Shown: piece by piece, positions 11,440 through 22,458 of the stretch | Layout of the letters: each line of letters starts with the position of its first letter | Numbering within the stretch: position 1 is the stretch's first letter | NCBI GenBank assembly: GCA_006384855.1 | Contig: VCJN01001836.1 | Coordinates: 96,893 to 160,892 of the forward strand | DNA length: 64,000 bases | Direction of reading: 5' to 3' | Source of the DNA: Tetraselmis striata | Taxonomy: Eukaryota > Chlorophyta > Chlorodendrophyceae > Chlorodendrales > Chlorodendraceae | Position numbers and translations under genes: made by a program | Notes under the pieces: generated by a model | What the model saw: the letters and a program-made list of their open reading frames with translations, nothing else | Databases searched by the model: none | What the model was told of the DNA's origin: nothing

Positions 11440-14400
11440 CAACGGATACATTGCAGCAAGGCCGCCCACCTTGCGACTGGTGTCGCTTCTTTTGAGGGCG
11501 GCTGCGACTCGTTGGCGGCGGGCGAGGAGATGCGTCGCTTGTGCCAGCTTTTGCACTCGGGGGCTGTGGGTCGAACGTGCGATGGCGACATTATAATTAG
11601 CAAGCCGAAAACTGAAACAGCCCAGCATAGCCTTACCTCGCAGAAAGGCCGCCCACCTTGGCGACTCGCGGCGCCTCTTGCAAGCCGGTTGCGACTCGTC
11701 GGTAGCAAGGCGAGGTGGTGCGTCGCTCGTGCCAGCTTTTGCACTCGGGGGCTGTCGGACGAACGTGCGATGGCGACATAATTAGCAAGTCGGAAACTAA
11801 CTAAAACAACCTAGCATAGCCTTACAACATCGCAGTAAGGTCACCCACCTTGGCGACTCCCGGCGCCTCTTGCGAGCCGGCTGCGACTCGTCGGCAGCAA
11901 GGCGAGGTGGTGCGTCGCTCGGGGGCTGTGGGTGGAACGTGCGATGGCGACAAAATTAGCAAGCCGGAAACTACAGGAGCCTATATCCCATAGCCTCACA
12001 TCACAGCAAGGCCGTCCACCTTGGCGACTCCCGGCGCCTCTTGCGAGCCGGCTGCGACTCGTCGGCAGCAAGGCGAGGGGGTGCGTCGCTCGGGGGCTGT
12101 GGGTCGAACGTGCGATGGCGACATAATTAGCAAGCCATAAAAATTGCAAAGGTGGACAACAACATTATGTCGCAGCAAGGCCGACCACCTTGGCGACGTG
12201 CGTCGCTTCTTTTGAGGGCGGCTGCGACTCGTTGGCGGGGGCGAGGAGATGCGTCGCTTGTGCAAGCTTTTGCACTCGGGGCTGTGGGTCGAATGTGCGA
12301 TGGCGACATTATCATTAGCAAGCCGAAAACTGAAACAGCCCAGCATAGCCTTACCTCGCAGAAAGGCCGCCCTCCTTGGCGACTCGCGGCGCCTCTTGCA
12401 AGCCGGCTGCGACTCGTCGGTAGCAAGGCGAGGTGGTGCGTCGCTCGTGCCAGCTTTTGCACTCGGGGGCTGTCGGACGAACGTGCGATGGCGACATAAT
12501 TAGCAAGTCGGAAACTAACGAAACAACCTAGCATAGCCTTACAGCATCGCAGTAAGGTCACCCACCTTGGCGACTCCCGGCGCCTCTTGCGAGCCGGCTG
12601 CGACTCGTCGGCAGCAAGGCGAGGGGGTGCGTCGCTCGGGGGCTGTGGGTGGAACGTGCGATGTCGACAAAATTAGCAAGCCGGAAACTACAGGAGCCTA
12701 TATCCCATAGCCTCACATCACAGCAAGGCCGTCCACCTTGGCGACTCCCGGCGCCTCTTGCGAGCCGGCTGCGACTCGTCGGCAGCAAGGCGAGGGGGTG
12801 CGTCGCTCGGAGGCTGTGGGTCGAACGTGCGATGGCGACATAATTAGCAAGCCATAAAAATTGCAAAGGTGGACAACAACATTATGTCGCAGCAAGGCCG
12901 ACCACCTTGGCGACGTGCGTCGCTTCTTTTGAGGGCGGCTGCGACTCGTTGGCGGGGGCGAGGAGATGCGTCGCTTGTGCAAGCTTTTGCACTCGGGGCT
13001 GTGGGTCGAATGTGCGATGGCGACATTATCATTAGCAAGCCGAAAACTGAAACAGCCCAGCATAGCCTTACCTCGCAGAAAGGCCGCCCACCTTGGCGAC
13101 TCGCGGCGCCTCTTGCAAGCCGGCTGCGACTCGTCGGTAGCAAGGCGAGGTGGTGCGTCGCTCGTGCCAGCTTTTGCACTCGGGGGCTGTCGGACGAACG
13201 TGCGATGGCGACATAATTAGCAAGTCGGAAATTAACTAAAACAACCTAGCATAGCCTTACAGCATCGCAGTAAGGTCACCCACCTTGGCGACTCCCGGCG
13301 CCTCTTGCGAGCCGGCTGCGACTCGTCGGCAGCAAGGCGAGGGGGTGCGTCGCTCGGGGGCTGTGGGTGGAACGTGCGATGGCGACAAATTAGCAAGCCG
13401 GAAACTACAGGAGCCTATATCCCATAGCCTCACATCACAGCAAGGCCGTCCACCTTGGCGACTCCCGGCGCCTCTTGCGAGCCGGCTGCGACTCGTCGGC
13501 AGCAAGGCGAGGGGGTGCGTCGCTCGGGGGCTGTGGGTCGAACGTGCGATGGCGACATAATTAGCAAGCCATAAAAATTGCAAAGGTGGACAACAACATT
13601 ATGTCGCAGCAAGGCCGACCACCTTGGCGACGTGCGTCGCTTCTTTTGAGGGCGGCTGCGACTTGTTGGCGGGGGCGAGGAGATGCGTCGCTTGTGCAAG
13701 CTTTTGCACTCGGGGCTGTGGGTCGAATGTGCGATGGCGACATTATCATTAGCAAGCCGAAAACTGAAACAGCCCAGCATAGCCTTACCTCGCAGAAAGG
13801 CCGCCCACCTTGGCGACTCGCGGCGCCTCTTGCAAGCCGGCTGCGACTCGTCGGTAGCAAGGCGAGGTGGTGCGTCGCTCGTGCCAGCTTTTGCACTCGG
13901 GGGCTGTCGGACGAACGTGCGATGGCGACATAATTAGCAAGTCGGAAACTAACGAAACAACCTAGCATAGCCTTACAGCATCGCAGTAAGGTCACCCACC
14001 TTGGCGACTCCCGGCGCCTCTTGCGAGCCGGCTGCGACTCGTCGGCAGCAAGGCGAGGGGGTGCGTCGCTCGGGGGCTGTGGGTGGAACGTGCGATGTCG
14101 ACAAAATTAGCAAGCCGGAAACTACAGGAGCCTATATCCCATAGCCTCACATCACAGCAAGGCCGTCCACCTTGGCGACTTGCGTCGCTTCATTTGAGGG
14201 CGGCTGCGACTCGTCGGCAGCAAGGCAAGGGGGTGCGTCGCTCGTGCCAGCTTTTGCAATTGGGGGCTGTTGGGTCGAACGTGCGATGGCGACATAATTA
14301 GCAAGCCGAAAACATTAGAAGCCCAGAATAACCTTACATCGCAGCACGGCCGCCCACCTTGGCGACTGGCGTTGCTTCTATTAAGGCCGGCTGCAACTCG

Positions 14401-14540
14401 TCGGCAGCGGGGGCAGGGAGTGCGTTGCTCGTGCTAGTTTTTGGAGTCGGGGGCTGTCAGTCGAACGTGTAATGGCGACATAATTAGCAAGCCGTATAAA
14501 AATACAAAGGTGCACCACAACATTATATCGCAGCACGGCC
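11440..14540 (+). repeat. Satellite array with 717-bp higher-order repeat
   Basis: Monomers of about 165-190 bp share CACCTTGGCGACT, GGCTGCGACTCGTCGG, GTGCGTCGCTC, CGAACGTGCGATGGCGACA and TTAGCAAGCC. From about 11,638 to 14,160 the array repeats with a 717-bp period made of four monomers (starts near 11,638, 12,357, 13,074 and 13,791); those units are nearly identical. Edge monomers are more diverged, as expected of homogenised satellite. Open frames here repeat with the same period and are by-products. Confidence 0.9.
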
Positions 14541-14880
14541 AACCCCCCCCCCCCCCCCTCTCCACCCTGCCCTCCATCCCGCCTTTTCCGCATCTCTTAC
14601 AATGGGCATGGTGGTTGTCGCGCCTTTAGCCTCCGAGCCGCTGGCATCCGGCACGCCCTCACCACCGCCTAATGCTAGCGCCAGTCCAGAGAGTGTGGCT
14701 GCCGACGCGCCGGCTCCCTGCCCGCCGCTCTCCCCCGCGTGGCTATCACTAGGCGTAGGCAAGCCCTCTGCCGCATCGCCAGCGGCAGCCGCCAAACTCG
14801 GCGACATGTCTGCCGCTGGCGGGCCCTGCCCCTGACCCGCCACTTACTGCGTATCGGCCCAGCTAGGTCCAATGGCCGCC
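14541..14880 (+). other. Poly(C) plus Pro/Ala-rich exon-like module, copy 1
   Basis: A poly(C) run (14,544-14,558) is followed by CTCTCCACC, a possible splice acceptor (CGCGCCTTTAG) and a 77-residue Pro/Ala/Ser-rich frame (14,602-14,835; EPLASGTPSPPPNASASP). The same module, diverged, recurs at 17,008-17,340. Function unknown. Confidence 0.4.
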
Positions 14881-15310
14881 AGGGCCGCCACGCGACGAGA
14901 GCATTTGGCATGCGGGTTAGGAGCAGCGCCGCGAGGGGGTTCGTCGCTCGGGCCAGCTTTTGCGCTTGGGGTCTGCGGGGGCCAACGTGCGATGGCGACT
15001 CAATTAGCATGCCGTAAAAGTAACAAGTGCGCAACGGCAACAAAGGTGCAGCGGGTCCAACCCACCTTGGCGACATGAGGCGCCCCTGTCGAGGCCGGCT
15101 GCGACTCGGGAGCAGCGCTTCGAGGGGGTGCGTCGCTCGGGCAAGCCTCTGCGCTCGGGGTATGCGGGGCCAACGTGCGATTTCGACTCTATTAGCGAGC
15201 CGTAAAAGTAATAGGTGCGCAATGGCAACACGTGCAACGGGGCCAACCCACCTTGACGACTCGCGTCGCCCTTGTCGAGGCCGGCTGCGGCTCGGCAACA
15301 GGCACGCGAG
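14881..15310 (+). repeat. Diverged satellite monomers
   Basis: About three degenerate monomers (GTGCGTCGCTCGGGC, CCAACGTGCGAT, ATTAGC..GCCGTAAAAGTAA) belong to the same family as the main array but have drifted. Confidence 0.75.
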
Positions 15311-15900
15311 GGGGTGCCACGACTGCCATACAACACGACTGCCACTCCGAGTACCAGGTCACCCAGGCGCGCATTGTCGTGTATAGTAGGCGAGGATTGC
15401 TGCCCCAACCTTGTCGCTTCTTGCAAGCCGTCCACAGAGTTTGTTGTCGACTGAAGTGCGTTTCTGCGGGCGACAATGGGGTTTCCTGCGACTGCGACGA
15501 GTCCAGAAGGTGCCGGCAGTGCAGCCACCTTTATCTATGGCGGGCACTTTTGCATACATCACCAGGGTCTTAGGCTCCGCTGCGCCCGGCACCACTTCAG
15601 CGGTGCCCACCCCATAGTAGAGCTGGCGATCATGCGCTCCGCCCTCTTCCTCACGTCCTGGGGAACGATGGACCAGGACCGCGGCGGCTTGACTGCAGCG
15701 GATGGGACGGACTTGTGCGGTGCTCCGGGGGAGGTGGGTGAAGAGGAAGTGACGGGAGTGGCAATAATCGGCGGCAGGATCGCTCCTCACGGCCGCGCTT
15801 GGAGCCAGCACCACCCTGCCCGCGTTTGCCCTTGCCTTTTCCCCCTTTCTGCTTCTCCCGGCCTGCACATGCGTCACCAAAGGATTGCCGCAACTGTGAG
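15311..15900 (-). pseudogene. Unrecognised coding-like block within satellite
   Basis: Unlike the flanking satellite, this stretch is unique. The minus strand carries a 173-residue frame (15,359-15,880) and an overlapping frame with a Gly/Lys/Arg-rich basic tract (GGKGKGKRGQGGAGSKRG) near 15,800-15,850, like nucleic-acid-binding tails. No domain recognised. Its position inside the satellite suggests an insert or part of the element bounded by the 71-bp inverted repeat. Confidence 0.3.
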
Positions 15901-17000
15901 CAAACTGTGAGGGTCGTTCGGGCCTTTTGCAGCGGGGGCAGCGGGTGCGTCGCTGGTGCCAGATTTTGCAGTCGGGAGGTATGGGTCGAATGTGCGATGG
16001 CGTCTACATAATCAGCAAGTCGGAAACTAAAAAAACCCAACATAGCCTTATATCGCAGCAAGGCCGCCCACCTTGAGACTGGCGTCGCTTCTTTTGAGGC
16101 TGGTTGCGACTCGCCGACAGCAAGGCGAGGGGGGGCGTCGCTCGTGCAGCTTGCAGTCGGGGGGGGGGGGGGTCGAACGCGCGATGGCGACATATTTAGC
16201 AAGCCATAAAAATGCAAAGGTGGATAACATCATTATGTCGCAGCAAAGCCGCCCGCCTTGGCGACGTGCGTCGCCTCGGTTGAAGGCGGCTGCGACTCGT
16301 CAGCATCGGGCGAGGGGATGCGTCGCTCGTGCGAGGTTTGGGACTCGGGGGCTATCGGTGGAACGTGCGATGGCGGCATAATAATTAGCAAGCCGGAAAC
16401 TGCAAAAGCCTAGCTTAACCTTACATCGCAGCAAAGCCGCCCACCCTTGCGACTGGTGGCGCATGCGAGCCGGCGGCGACTCGTCGGCAGCAAGGCGAAG
16501 GGGGTGCGTCGCTTGTGCCACGTTTTGCACTCGGGGGCTGTGGGTGGAACGTGCGATGGCGACATAATTAGCCAGTCAAAAACTAAAACAGCCTAGCATA
16601 GCCTTACATCGAAGCAAGGCCGCCCACCGTGGCGACTGGCGTCGCTTCATTTGAGGCCGGCTGCGACTCGTCGGCAGCAAGGCAAGGGGGTGCGTCGCTC
16701 GTGCTTTGCAATCGGGGGCTGTGGGTCGAACGCGCGATGGCGACATAATTAGCAAGCCGAAAACAACAGAAGCCCAGGACAGCAACTTTACATCGCAGCA
16801 AGGCCGCCCACCTTGGCGACTGGCGTTGCTTCTTTTGAGGCCGGCTGCAACTCGTCGGCAGCGGGGGCAGGGAGTGCGTTGCTCGTGCTAGTTTTTGGAG
16901 TCGGGGGCTGTCAGTCGAACGTGTAATGGCGACATAATTAGCAAGCCGTATAAAAATGCACAGGTGCACCACACTACCACAGCATTACATCACAGCACGG
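15901..17000 (+). repeat. Satellite monomers, second block
   Basis: About six monomers of the same family, more diverged than the 717-bp array and without a clear higher-order period. A poly(G) run interrupts one monomer near 16,158-16,171. Confidence 0.8.
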
Positions 17001-17400
17001 CCACAACCTCCCCCCCCCCCCCCCCCCCTCTCCACCCCGCCCTCCATCCCGCCTATTCCACAGCTCTTACCGTGAGCATGGTGGTTGTCGCGCCTTTACC
17101 AGCCTCCGAGCCGCTGGCATCCGGCACGCCCCCACCCCCGCCTAATGCGAGCGCAAGTCCACAGGGTGTCGACGACGACGACGACGCTGGCTGCCGACGC
17201 GCCGGCTCCCTGCCCGCCGCTCTCCCCAGCCTGGCTATCGCTATGCGTAGGCCAGCCCTCGCCCGCATCGCCAGCGACAGCCAAGCTCGGCAACATGTCT
17301 GCCGCTGGCGGGCCCTGCCCCCGACCCGCCACTGACTGCGTATCGGCCCGGCTAGATCCAACGGCAAGGGCCGCCACGCGACGAGAGCGTTGGATGGGGG
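17001..17400 (+). other. Poly(C) plus Pro/Ala-rich exon-like module, copy 2
   Basis: Repeats the module at 14,541-14,880: poly(C) (17,010-17,028), then a Pro/Ala-rich frame from about 17,077 (EPLASGTPPPPPNASASP). It carries a GAC-repeat insertion near 17,171-17,184 not seen in copy 1. Both copies end a satellite block. Confidence 0.4.
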
Positions 17401-17920
17401 CACGTCGAGCAGACGCAGCCCTTGGTCGAGCGGGTCGGGCGGACCGGCTGGCAGACTCTCGAGAGGGTGGCCGCGTGCGGGGGGGAAGCGGGGGGGGGGG
17501 GGGGGTGCTAGGCACCTCCATCGCGATGGGACCTACCCCAGCCTGCATGGCAGTAACCGATAGCGTGAGCTGCAAGTCTCTATAGATGCCTACTCACCAG
17601 CCGTGCAGACCTACGCCGAAGGTAGGCGGAGTCCATTCATGTCACGGATCCGGGCGTTCGCGCCTTTTTGTGTAAGTTAAGACCCTGCATGCCTGTGTCG
17701 CGTGGGATCCTTTCCTATGAATAGTCGCTAACTGTCTGCCACGGCCCGGTTTGGGTTCTGGGCAGCCTTGGCGGTGGTGGAAAGGTATACTAGTAGCGAC
17801 TAGTAGTACTGCGCAGCCCCCCCTCCACTCGAGTGGGCGGGATAAGGGATGGCGGCGGCGACGGCGAGTACAGTACTTTGCGCTGTATATGTATGTCTGT
17901 AGTACATTGTTTGGCGCGTG
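17401..17920. other. No gene recognised
   Basis: Contains a poly(G) run (about 17,490-17,505). The palindromic word ACTAGTAGCGACTAGTAGT near 17,788 resembles the TAGTCGCTA words near 31,045 and 59,520. Nothing else supported. Confidence 0.35.
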
Positions 17921-17991
17921 AGCTAGAAAATTGTCCCATTTTCAGTGAGTCAAAAGTGAAGTATAGTGGCCTCTACCGTTTACGCTATAAT
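17921..17991 (-). repeat. Right arm of 71-bp inverted repeat
   Basis: Inverted partner of 10,606-10,676. It ends at CGCTATAAT, about 120 bp before the Harbinger left terminus. Confidence 0.8.
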
Positions 17992-18469
17992 ATTGCGCTT
18001 TTCTCGCCGGAAACATCCGCGCTTGAGCCTTGATGTAGGAGAATTTCTGGGATTTGATGATCGCGTCACCGGAAGCTGCGAATCGGTCTTACACCGGATA
18101 TAGCGGAAGGATAACCCCCTTTTTAGGATGAGAAATACCTGAGCCGTAGCGGTAGCGGTAGCCGTGCACTGTACTTTCCGCTACACCGCACTATACCGAT
18201 TAACACCTGAGCGGTTACTGTTCAACCCGCGAAATGTTACAGAAACATGGCCCCATTTGTCCGAAGCTGACGTGGCACAAAGCGGACGTCCGTGGGGGTC
18301 GCACGGCCATTTATCTACAAGCCCCCCCCCCCCCCCTTGTTGGAGCCCCGTAGGTCGTCGGTCGATTGCGCGCGCCTCACGCGCGTCTCGCTCGCCGAGT
18401 CATACCGACCTGCTCTCGCTCGTCGCTAGAGCTGTGGTTTTCAAACCAGCTTCGACGGGAAACATCACC

Positions 18470-19920
18470 ATGTCACACCGCGCAGCTCGCCACCTCGTCG
18501 CACTCACTCAGCCTCGAATCGACTATCGTCATCACATATCCGCAATTATGGGGGACACACCCACCGCCGATGAGGCTCGAGCTGCCACGCTCGAGCGAGA
18601 GAAGCTGAGTGCTCTCGCTTTCCTGGGAGTCATCCCCTTCCACGCAAACGACTCAGGCGGTCGCGCTGCTCCGCCAGTTTTAAACCAAGCGGTGGCAGCG
18701 CGCCAAGAACGCGCCAACGCCGAAGAAGAGCACGGGCTGTAGTCCTTCCGCGCTGTTGGCACCAACCTGCAAGTCGGCTTTGTCGGAGGAAGCGACGTCG
18801 ACCAAGAACGTTACGAGCCTTGGGGGAAGGACGACGACGACCAAGACGCACCGCCATCTGGAGAGGCCGGCCCTTCCGCTCCCAAGCGCTCGACCAAGAA
18901 GGCCACCAAGGCGAGTGGTGGCAGCTCGACCAAGAAGGCCACCAAGGCGACTGGTGGCAGCTCGACCAAGAAGGTTGACAAGGCAGCAGCACCTGAGGAG
19001 CCGCCCAAGGACAGTGCCGAGGGGGAGCGCTACACACAGGCAGACTGCGCTTTACTGATTCGGCTCGTGAATGACGCCGACGCAGCGATGGCACGCATCC
19101 TGAACCGCACCGAGAAGATTGACAAAGTGTGGACGTTCGTGCGCGAGAACTTCAACGAGCAGTGCGAGGGCAGCGCGCGCTCACGCCAATCTCTGCGTGA
19201 CAAGTACGACAACATGCTGCGCGCAGCGCGCAAGCACCGCCTCGCCCTCGCCCGTGTCGACGGAACCCATGGAGGCTCAGGGAATGGCAGAGACACGGTG
19301 GACCGTCTGACGGCAAGAGCTCCCCAATTCTTCGACGAGTTGCTTCAATCCGGAGCGTTGGAGGGACCGCTTGGCGAAGGTGGATTCGTGCTTCACGGTG
19401 GCGTCAGAAACGTTGGCGCTGTGGTGAACGCCCGCCGTCGCCCTGACCAGTTGGACAAGGATCCGGTGCCTGAAGCTGGCCATGAGGAGGCGGTGGCTGT
19501 GGCTGCGGCTCAGATGAGTGGGGTGGCAATGACCCTGCGGAGACCAACGAACCAATTGCAGGGAGATTGGAGTCGCGCAAGTTGGCGGCTAAGATAAAGC
19601 GGCGGGTTCCCCAAGCAGAAGCAGCCGATAGCGATGAGGCAGGCGAGGAGCCAGAGAAGAAGAGGGGACGGCCTAAGAAGGTGAACGAGATGAAGGAGAT
19701 CGCACACCAACAGATGAAGTCCATGAAGGAGAGTTCCATTCACGCCGCTGAGGTGACGGCATGTTCAGTTCGCAGTATGGTTGAGAGTCAGGCTGCCCTC
19801 GCTCGCGAGGCGATGGTACATGATAGAGCTGAGAAAGAAAGAGATAGACAAGCATTTGCCACAATAATGACCCAGCTGATTGCAGGACTAGCTGCTAAAA
19901 AGATGGACGAAAGTGGCTAA
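18470..19920 (+). pseudogene. Harbinger Myb/SANT-like DNA-binding protein (ORF2), broken
   Basis: From the ATG at 18,470 one frame runs to 19,597, interrupted by a TAG at 18,740-18,742. It has an acidic/low-complexity linker with a repeated KRSTKKATKA-type motif, then a SANT/Myb-like region about 19,030-19,330 (YTQADCALLIRLV ... RILNRTEKIDKVW ... SRQSLRDKYDNML). A second frame, about 19,562-19,920, supplies an AT-hook-like KKRGRPKKV and a C-terminal coiled coil. A CAG acceptor at 19,559-19,561 could mean a tiny intron rather than a frameshift. In this family the partner protein binds the TIRs and aids nuclear import of the transposase. A poly(C) run at 18,322-18,336 lies upstream. Confidence 0.75.
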
Positions 19921-19953
19921 AAAGTTCGGCCCATCCAGATACAGTTCAAGAGG

Positions 19954-20165
19954 CATCATGCGGCGGCAATGCAGCAATGTTTCTTTGGCCGCGGCGCTGC
20001 GCAGGATATGTAATAGCATGAGGCTGACAAGCAATTGGATGCTTGCCCCGCTGCCCTGCGCCTGCCGCGCACCATCATGCGGCGGCAATGCAGCAATGTT
20101 TCTTTGGCGGCGGCGGCGGCGCAGGATATGCAACAGCATGAGGCTGGCAAGCAATTGGGTGGCTG
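19954..20165. repeat. 119-bp direct duplication between the two Harbinger genes
   Basis: Segments starting at 19,954 and 20,073 share GCGGCGGCAATGCAGCAATG, GCGCAGGATATG and AGCATGAGGCTG. This is the convergent 3' region of both transposon genes. Confidence 0.8.
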
Positions 20166-20262
20166 GCTAACAGTGTGCAGACACGTGCTGAGGATGGTGT
20201 GACATCATGCTATGATACGCAACAGTATTTCTTGTTTCATGAAAGGGAAGTGAGTTACAAAA

Positions 20263-21758
20263 TTACTGATTCGCAATGTTGTGAGAACCAAATGCAGTCT
20301 CAACGGGCAAACCGCGTTGGATCCTGTCTTGAACGTAATTAACCCAGAGTTTATCAGCGATGATGTCGCGCCTTTTCAGCATGTTTGGATTTGCACTAGC
20401 CACTCGAGATGGTGGCTGATTGTGCACACAATGAATCACGTTCTCAGATTGGCACGCTTTGCAGCGTGGCAGTGGATGTTTCTCCATAAATGTGACAATG
20501 TCCGCAGGGTCTGCTGTGAACTCACCGGTGCACCTGTGGAATACGCAAATGTTGTGCAAAATCATGGTAGCATACGTCATTAGGGACATCATGCCATGGG
20601 AGCATTGCTGCTCACGAATGCAGACTCGCCAACGGGACTTCCACATGCCAAAGACTTGCTCCACATACATCCTTGTTGAGGAGAAACAGAAATTGAAGTA
20701 TTGTTCCTTTGCAGACAAGTTGACCCCAGGGTAAGGCGAGAGGATGTAGTCCGCTCCTCCGAATGCTCCATCACTGATGAGGACGCCAGAAGGTCCCAGC
20801 CATTTCTCTCTGTCAAGGGAGATTTGATGGTGGAAATTTGACAACTAGCACGCCGTCGAGTCCGACATGCGGCCGGGGCGTCCGACATCAGCGTCCACAA
20901 ACATGTAGAAACTGTTTACGACAACCACCACCAGGATGGAGTACCAACCCTTGTAGTTATGAAAATGCTCTATGAATAGCTCTGTGTCAGGCTGCCACGG
21001 GACGTGAGTCCCATCCACAGCTCCTCCAATGTGCGCGATGCCACGCCGCTCCTCGAAACCTTTCTGAACAAGCAGCGCCTCCTCCTTTGATGAAGGCGGG
21101 CGCATGTACTCGGGGCCAAGCACCTCAGCTATTCCGGTACATACTTCCTTGGTGTACATTGAAGCTAACGAGTCGCTGATTCCGGCCACAAAGCCAGTAG
21201 TAAACCATGTCCCGCCGTGCGCACAATGATACTGCGCACAATGAATACTGCGACTGCCACCTTGAAAGACGCTGGCACTCTATGGAACGAGTTCTGGCAC
21301 GCGTTGCTCCGAATAGCTCCGGCTGCCACAAGCTTTGTAACCATGCCGTCGAAGACGACGCGCTTGAGGCGCAAGCGTTTCTCAAACTCGCTGTCTGGCC
21401 AGCTTACCAACGCATGCCACAACGGCGACTTCTCCCAACCAACAGTAGGGATGAGCACGCCCCTCTCGCGCCAAGGCAACTTCATAGCCCAATCGTACAT
21501 TACTGGGTTTTTCCCTAGGCAGCCATAAACCGCGATAGACTCACCGTCACCCAACTGGGCGATAAGCGAGGGAATTATCACCACTTGTGGGATGGGCGCG
21601 ACCTTGCCTTCGTCCCTGCTTTGTTGGACGAGAGCAGCACCGCCGAAAACCGAGCAGCAAGGCAAAAGCCCCACGCGGGAAGCCACGAGCAGCGTCACGA
21701 GGCACATCGCCAGGTTCATGCGACGTTCTGTGTCTGGATCTTTCGCCGAGGGCGCCAT
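20263..21758 (-). pseudogene. Harbinger DDE transposase, broken
   Basis: Read from ATG at 21,758 to TAA at 20,263. DDE landmarks are visible in order: GGAVDGTHVP (first Asp), FVDADVGRPGRMSDS (second Asp), LISDGAFGG, and MYVEQVFGMWKSRW carrying the catalytic Glu, all typical of HARBI1/PIF DDE_Tnp_4 proteins. The N-terminal ~180 residues are in a different frame from the catalytic part. The switch lies near 21,200-21,260, at a short duplication of ATTGTGCGCA. A TAG (20,845-20,847) interrupts the frame just after the second Asp block. The protein should cut and rejoin the element at its TIRs; this copy looks inactive. Confidence 0.85.
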
Positions 21759-22097
21759 GGCGACTCGAATTCTGGGGAGAGGCAGTGCAAGCGTTGGGGT
21801 GCCTTGTTGGCGGTGGTCGAGTGGGCGCATCAGGCGGAGCGGTTGGCTTATTAGCTTTGAGTTTGAAATGGCTGCCACTCACGCGCGCTGGGACGCGCCG
21901 GCGACGCGCGGGGGTCCACGTGCGCACGGACACCGGGAGTGGCGAAATATTCCGTACTTCTGAAATACGGGGAACTCCCGCTGGGGCAGCTCCTGCCGAA
22001 TGCTGACGTGGAGCGGCAACGCGGGCTTTAACCGGGCGGCAACCGAGAACAAGGTATTTCTCATCCTTAAAAGGGGGTAACCCATGAAATCTTGAAA

Positions 22098-22163
22098 TGC
22101 TTCAAGCGGGAGTCGAACCCGGGTCTGTTGTCATACAAGCTCGCCACCTAAGCTCCGAAACCA
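22098..22163 (-). tRNA. tRNA-like sequence (pseudo-tRNA or SINE head)
   Basis: The minus strand shows a perfect B box (GGTTCGACTCC) with a T-stem/loop (CGGG TTCGACT CCCG), an A-box-like GAGCTTAGGTGG and a plausible D stem. The anticodon arm is too short and the acceptor stem mispairs. It starts 14 bp from the Harbinger right end, and a TTTT lies just inside that TIR on the minus strand. More likely tRNA-derived than a working tRNA. Confidence 0.5.
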
Positions 22164-22296
22164 TATTGAGGTATCAAGCTCGAAAAGGGTGCCGATCGGT
22201 CTTGGATGTCGTCATCCGATATTGCAGAGCTTCAATACCCGTCTGAACCGGGCCGAGGACCACACCACAGGACTGTACGAGATACTGTCCCAACAC
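22164..22296. repeat. Dispersed 133-bp repeat, copy 2
   Basis: Partner of 7,514-7,646. It directly abuts the tRNA-like sequence, so the two might together be one SINE-like unit here; the other copy lacks the tRNA-like part. Confidence 0.8.
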
Positions 22297-22458
22297 TGTG
22301 GATATAATGATACTGTGGATATTGTACAGTCCCCCTTGTGAGTCTTGACCTGTCTGTCCATGTCGCCACGTCAGCACTGGCGGCGCGACCGCCGAGTGGT
22401 ACAGTGGCGCATTTTAATGTCGATATAATTAAATTAGAATATTCATCAACGGTTTGAG
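22297..22458. other. No feature recognised
   Basis: AT-richer spacer with a short direct repeat (ATACTGTGGATAT). Nothing else seen. Confidence 0.4.

Larger units (their letters stand above)
18109..22083. mobile_element. Harbinger (PIF) DNA transposon, ~3,975 bp
   Basis: Termini form an inverted repeat of about 31 bp: left GGATAACCCCCTTTTTAGGA, right (reverse complement) GGGTTACCCCCTTTTAAGGA, both continuing TGAGAAATACCT. Inside are the two genes expected of PIF/Harbinger elements in convergent orientation: a Myb/SANT-like protein (plus) and a DDE transposase (minus). I could not identify a clean 3-bp target duplication. Both genes carry a few breaks, so the copy is probably inactive. Confidence 0.85.

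Noticed and set aside
11841-14301. Repeated Ser/Arg-rich frames of 102-144 aa in the satellite
   Set aside because: They recur with the 717-bp satellite period on both strands and have no independent coding signal.
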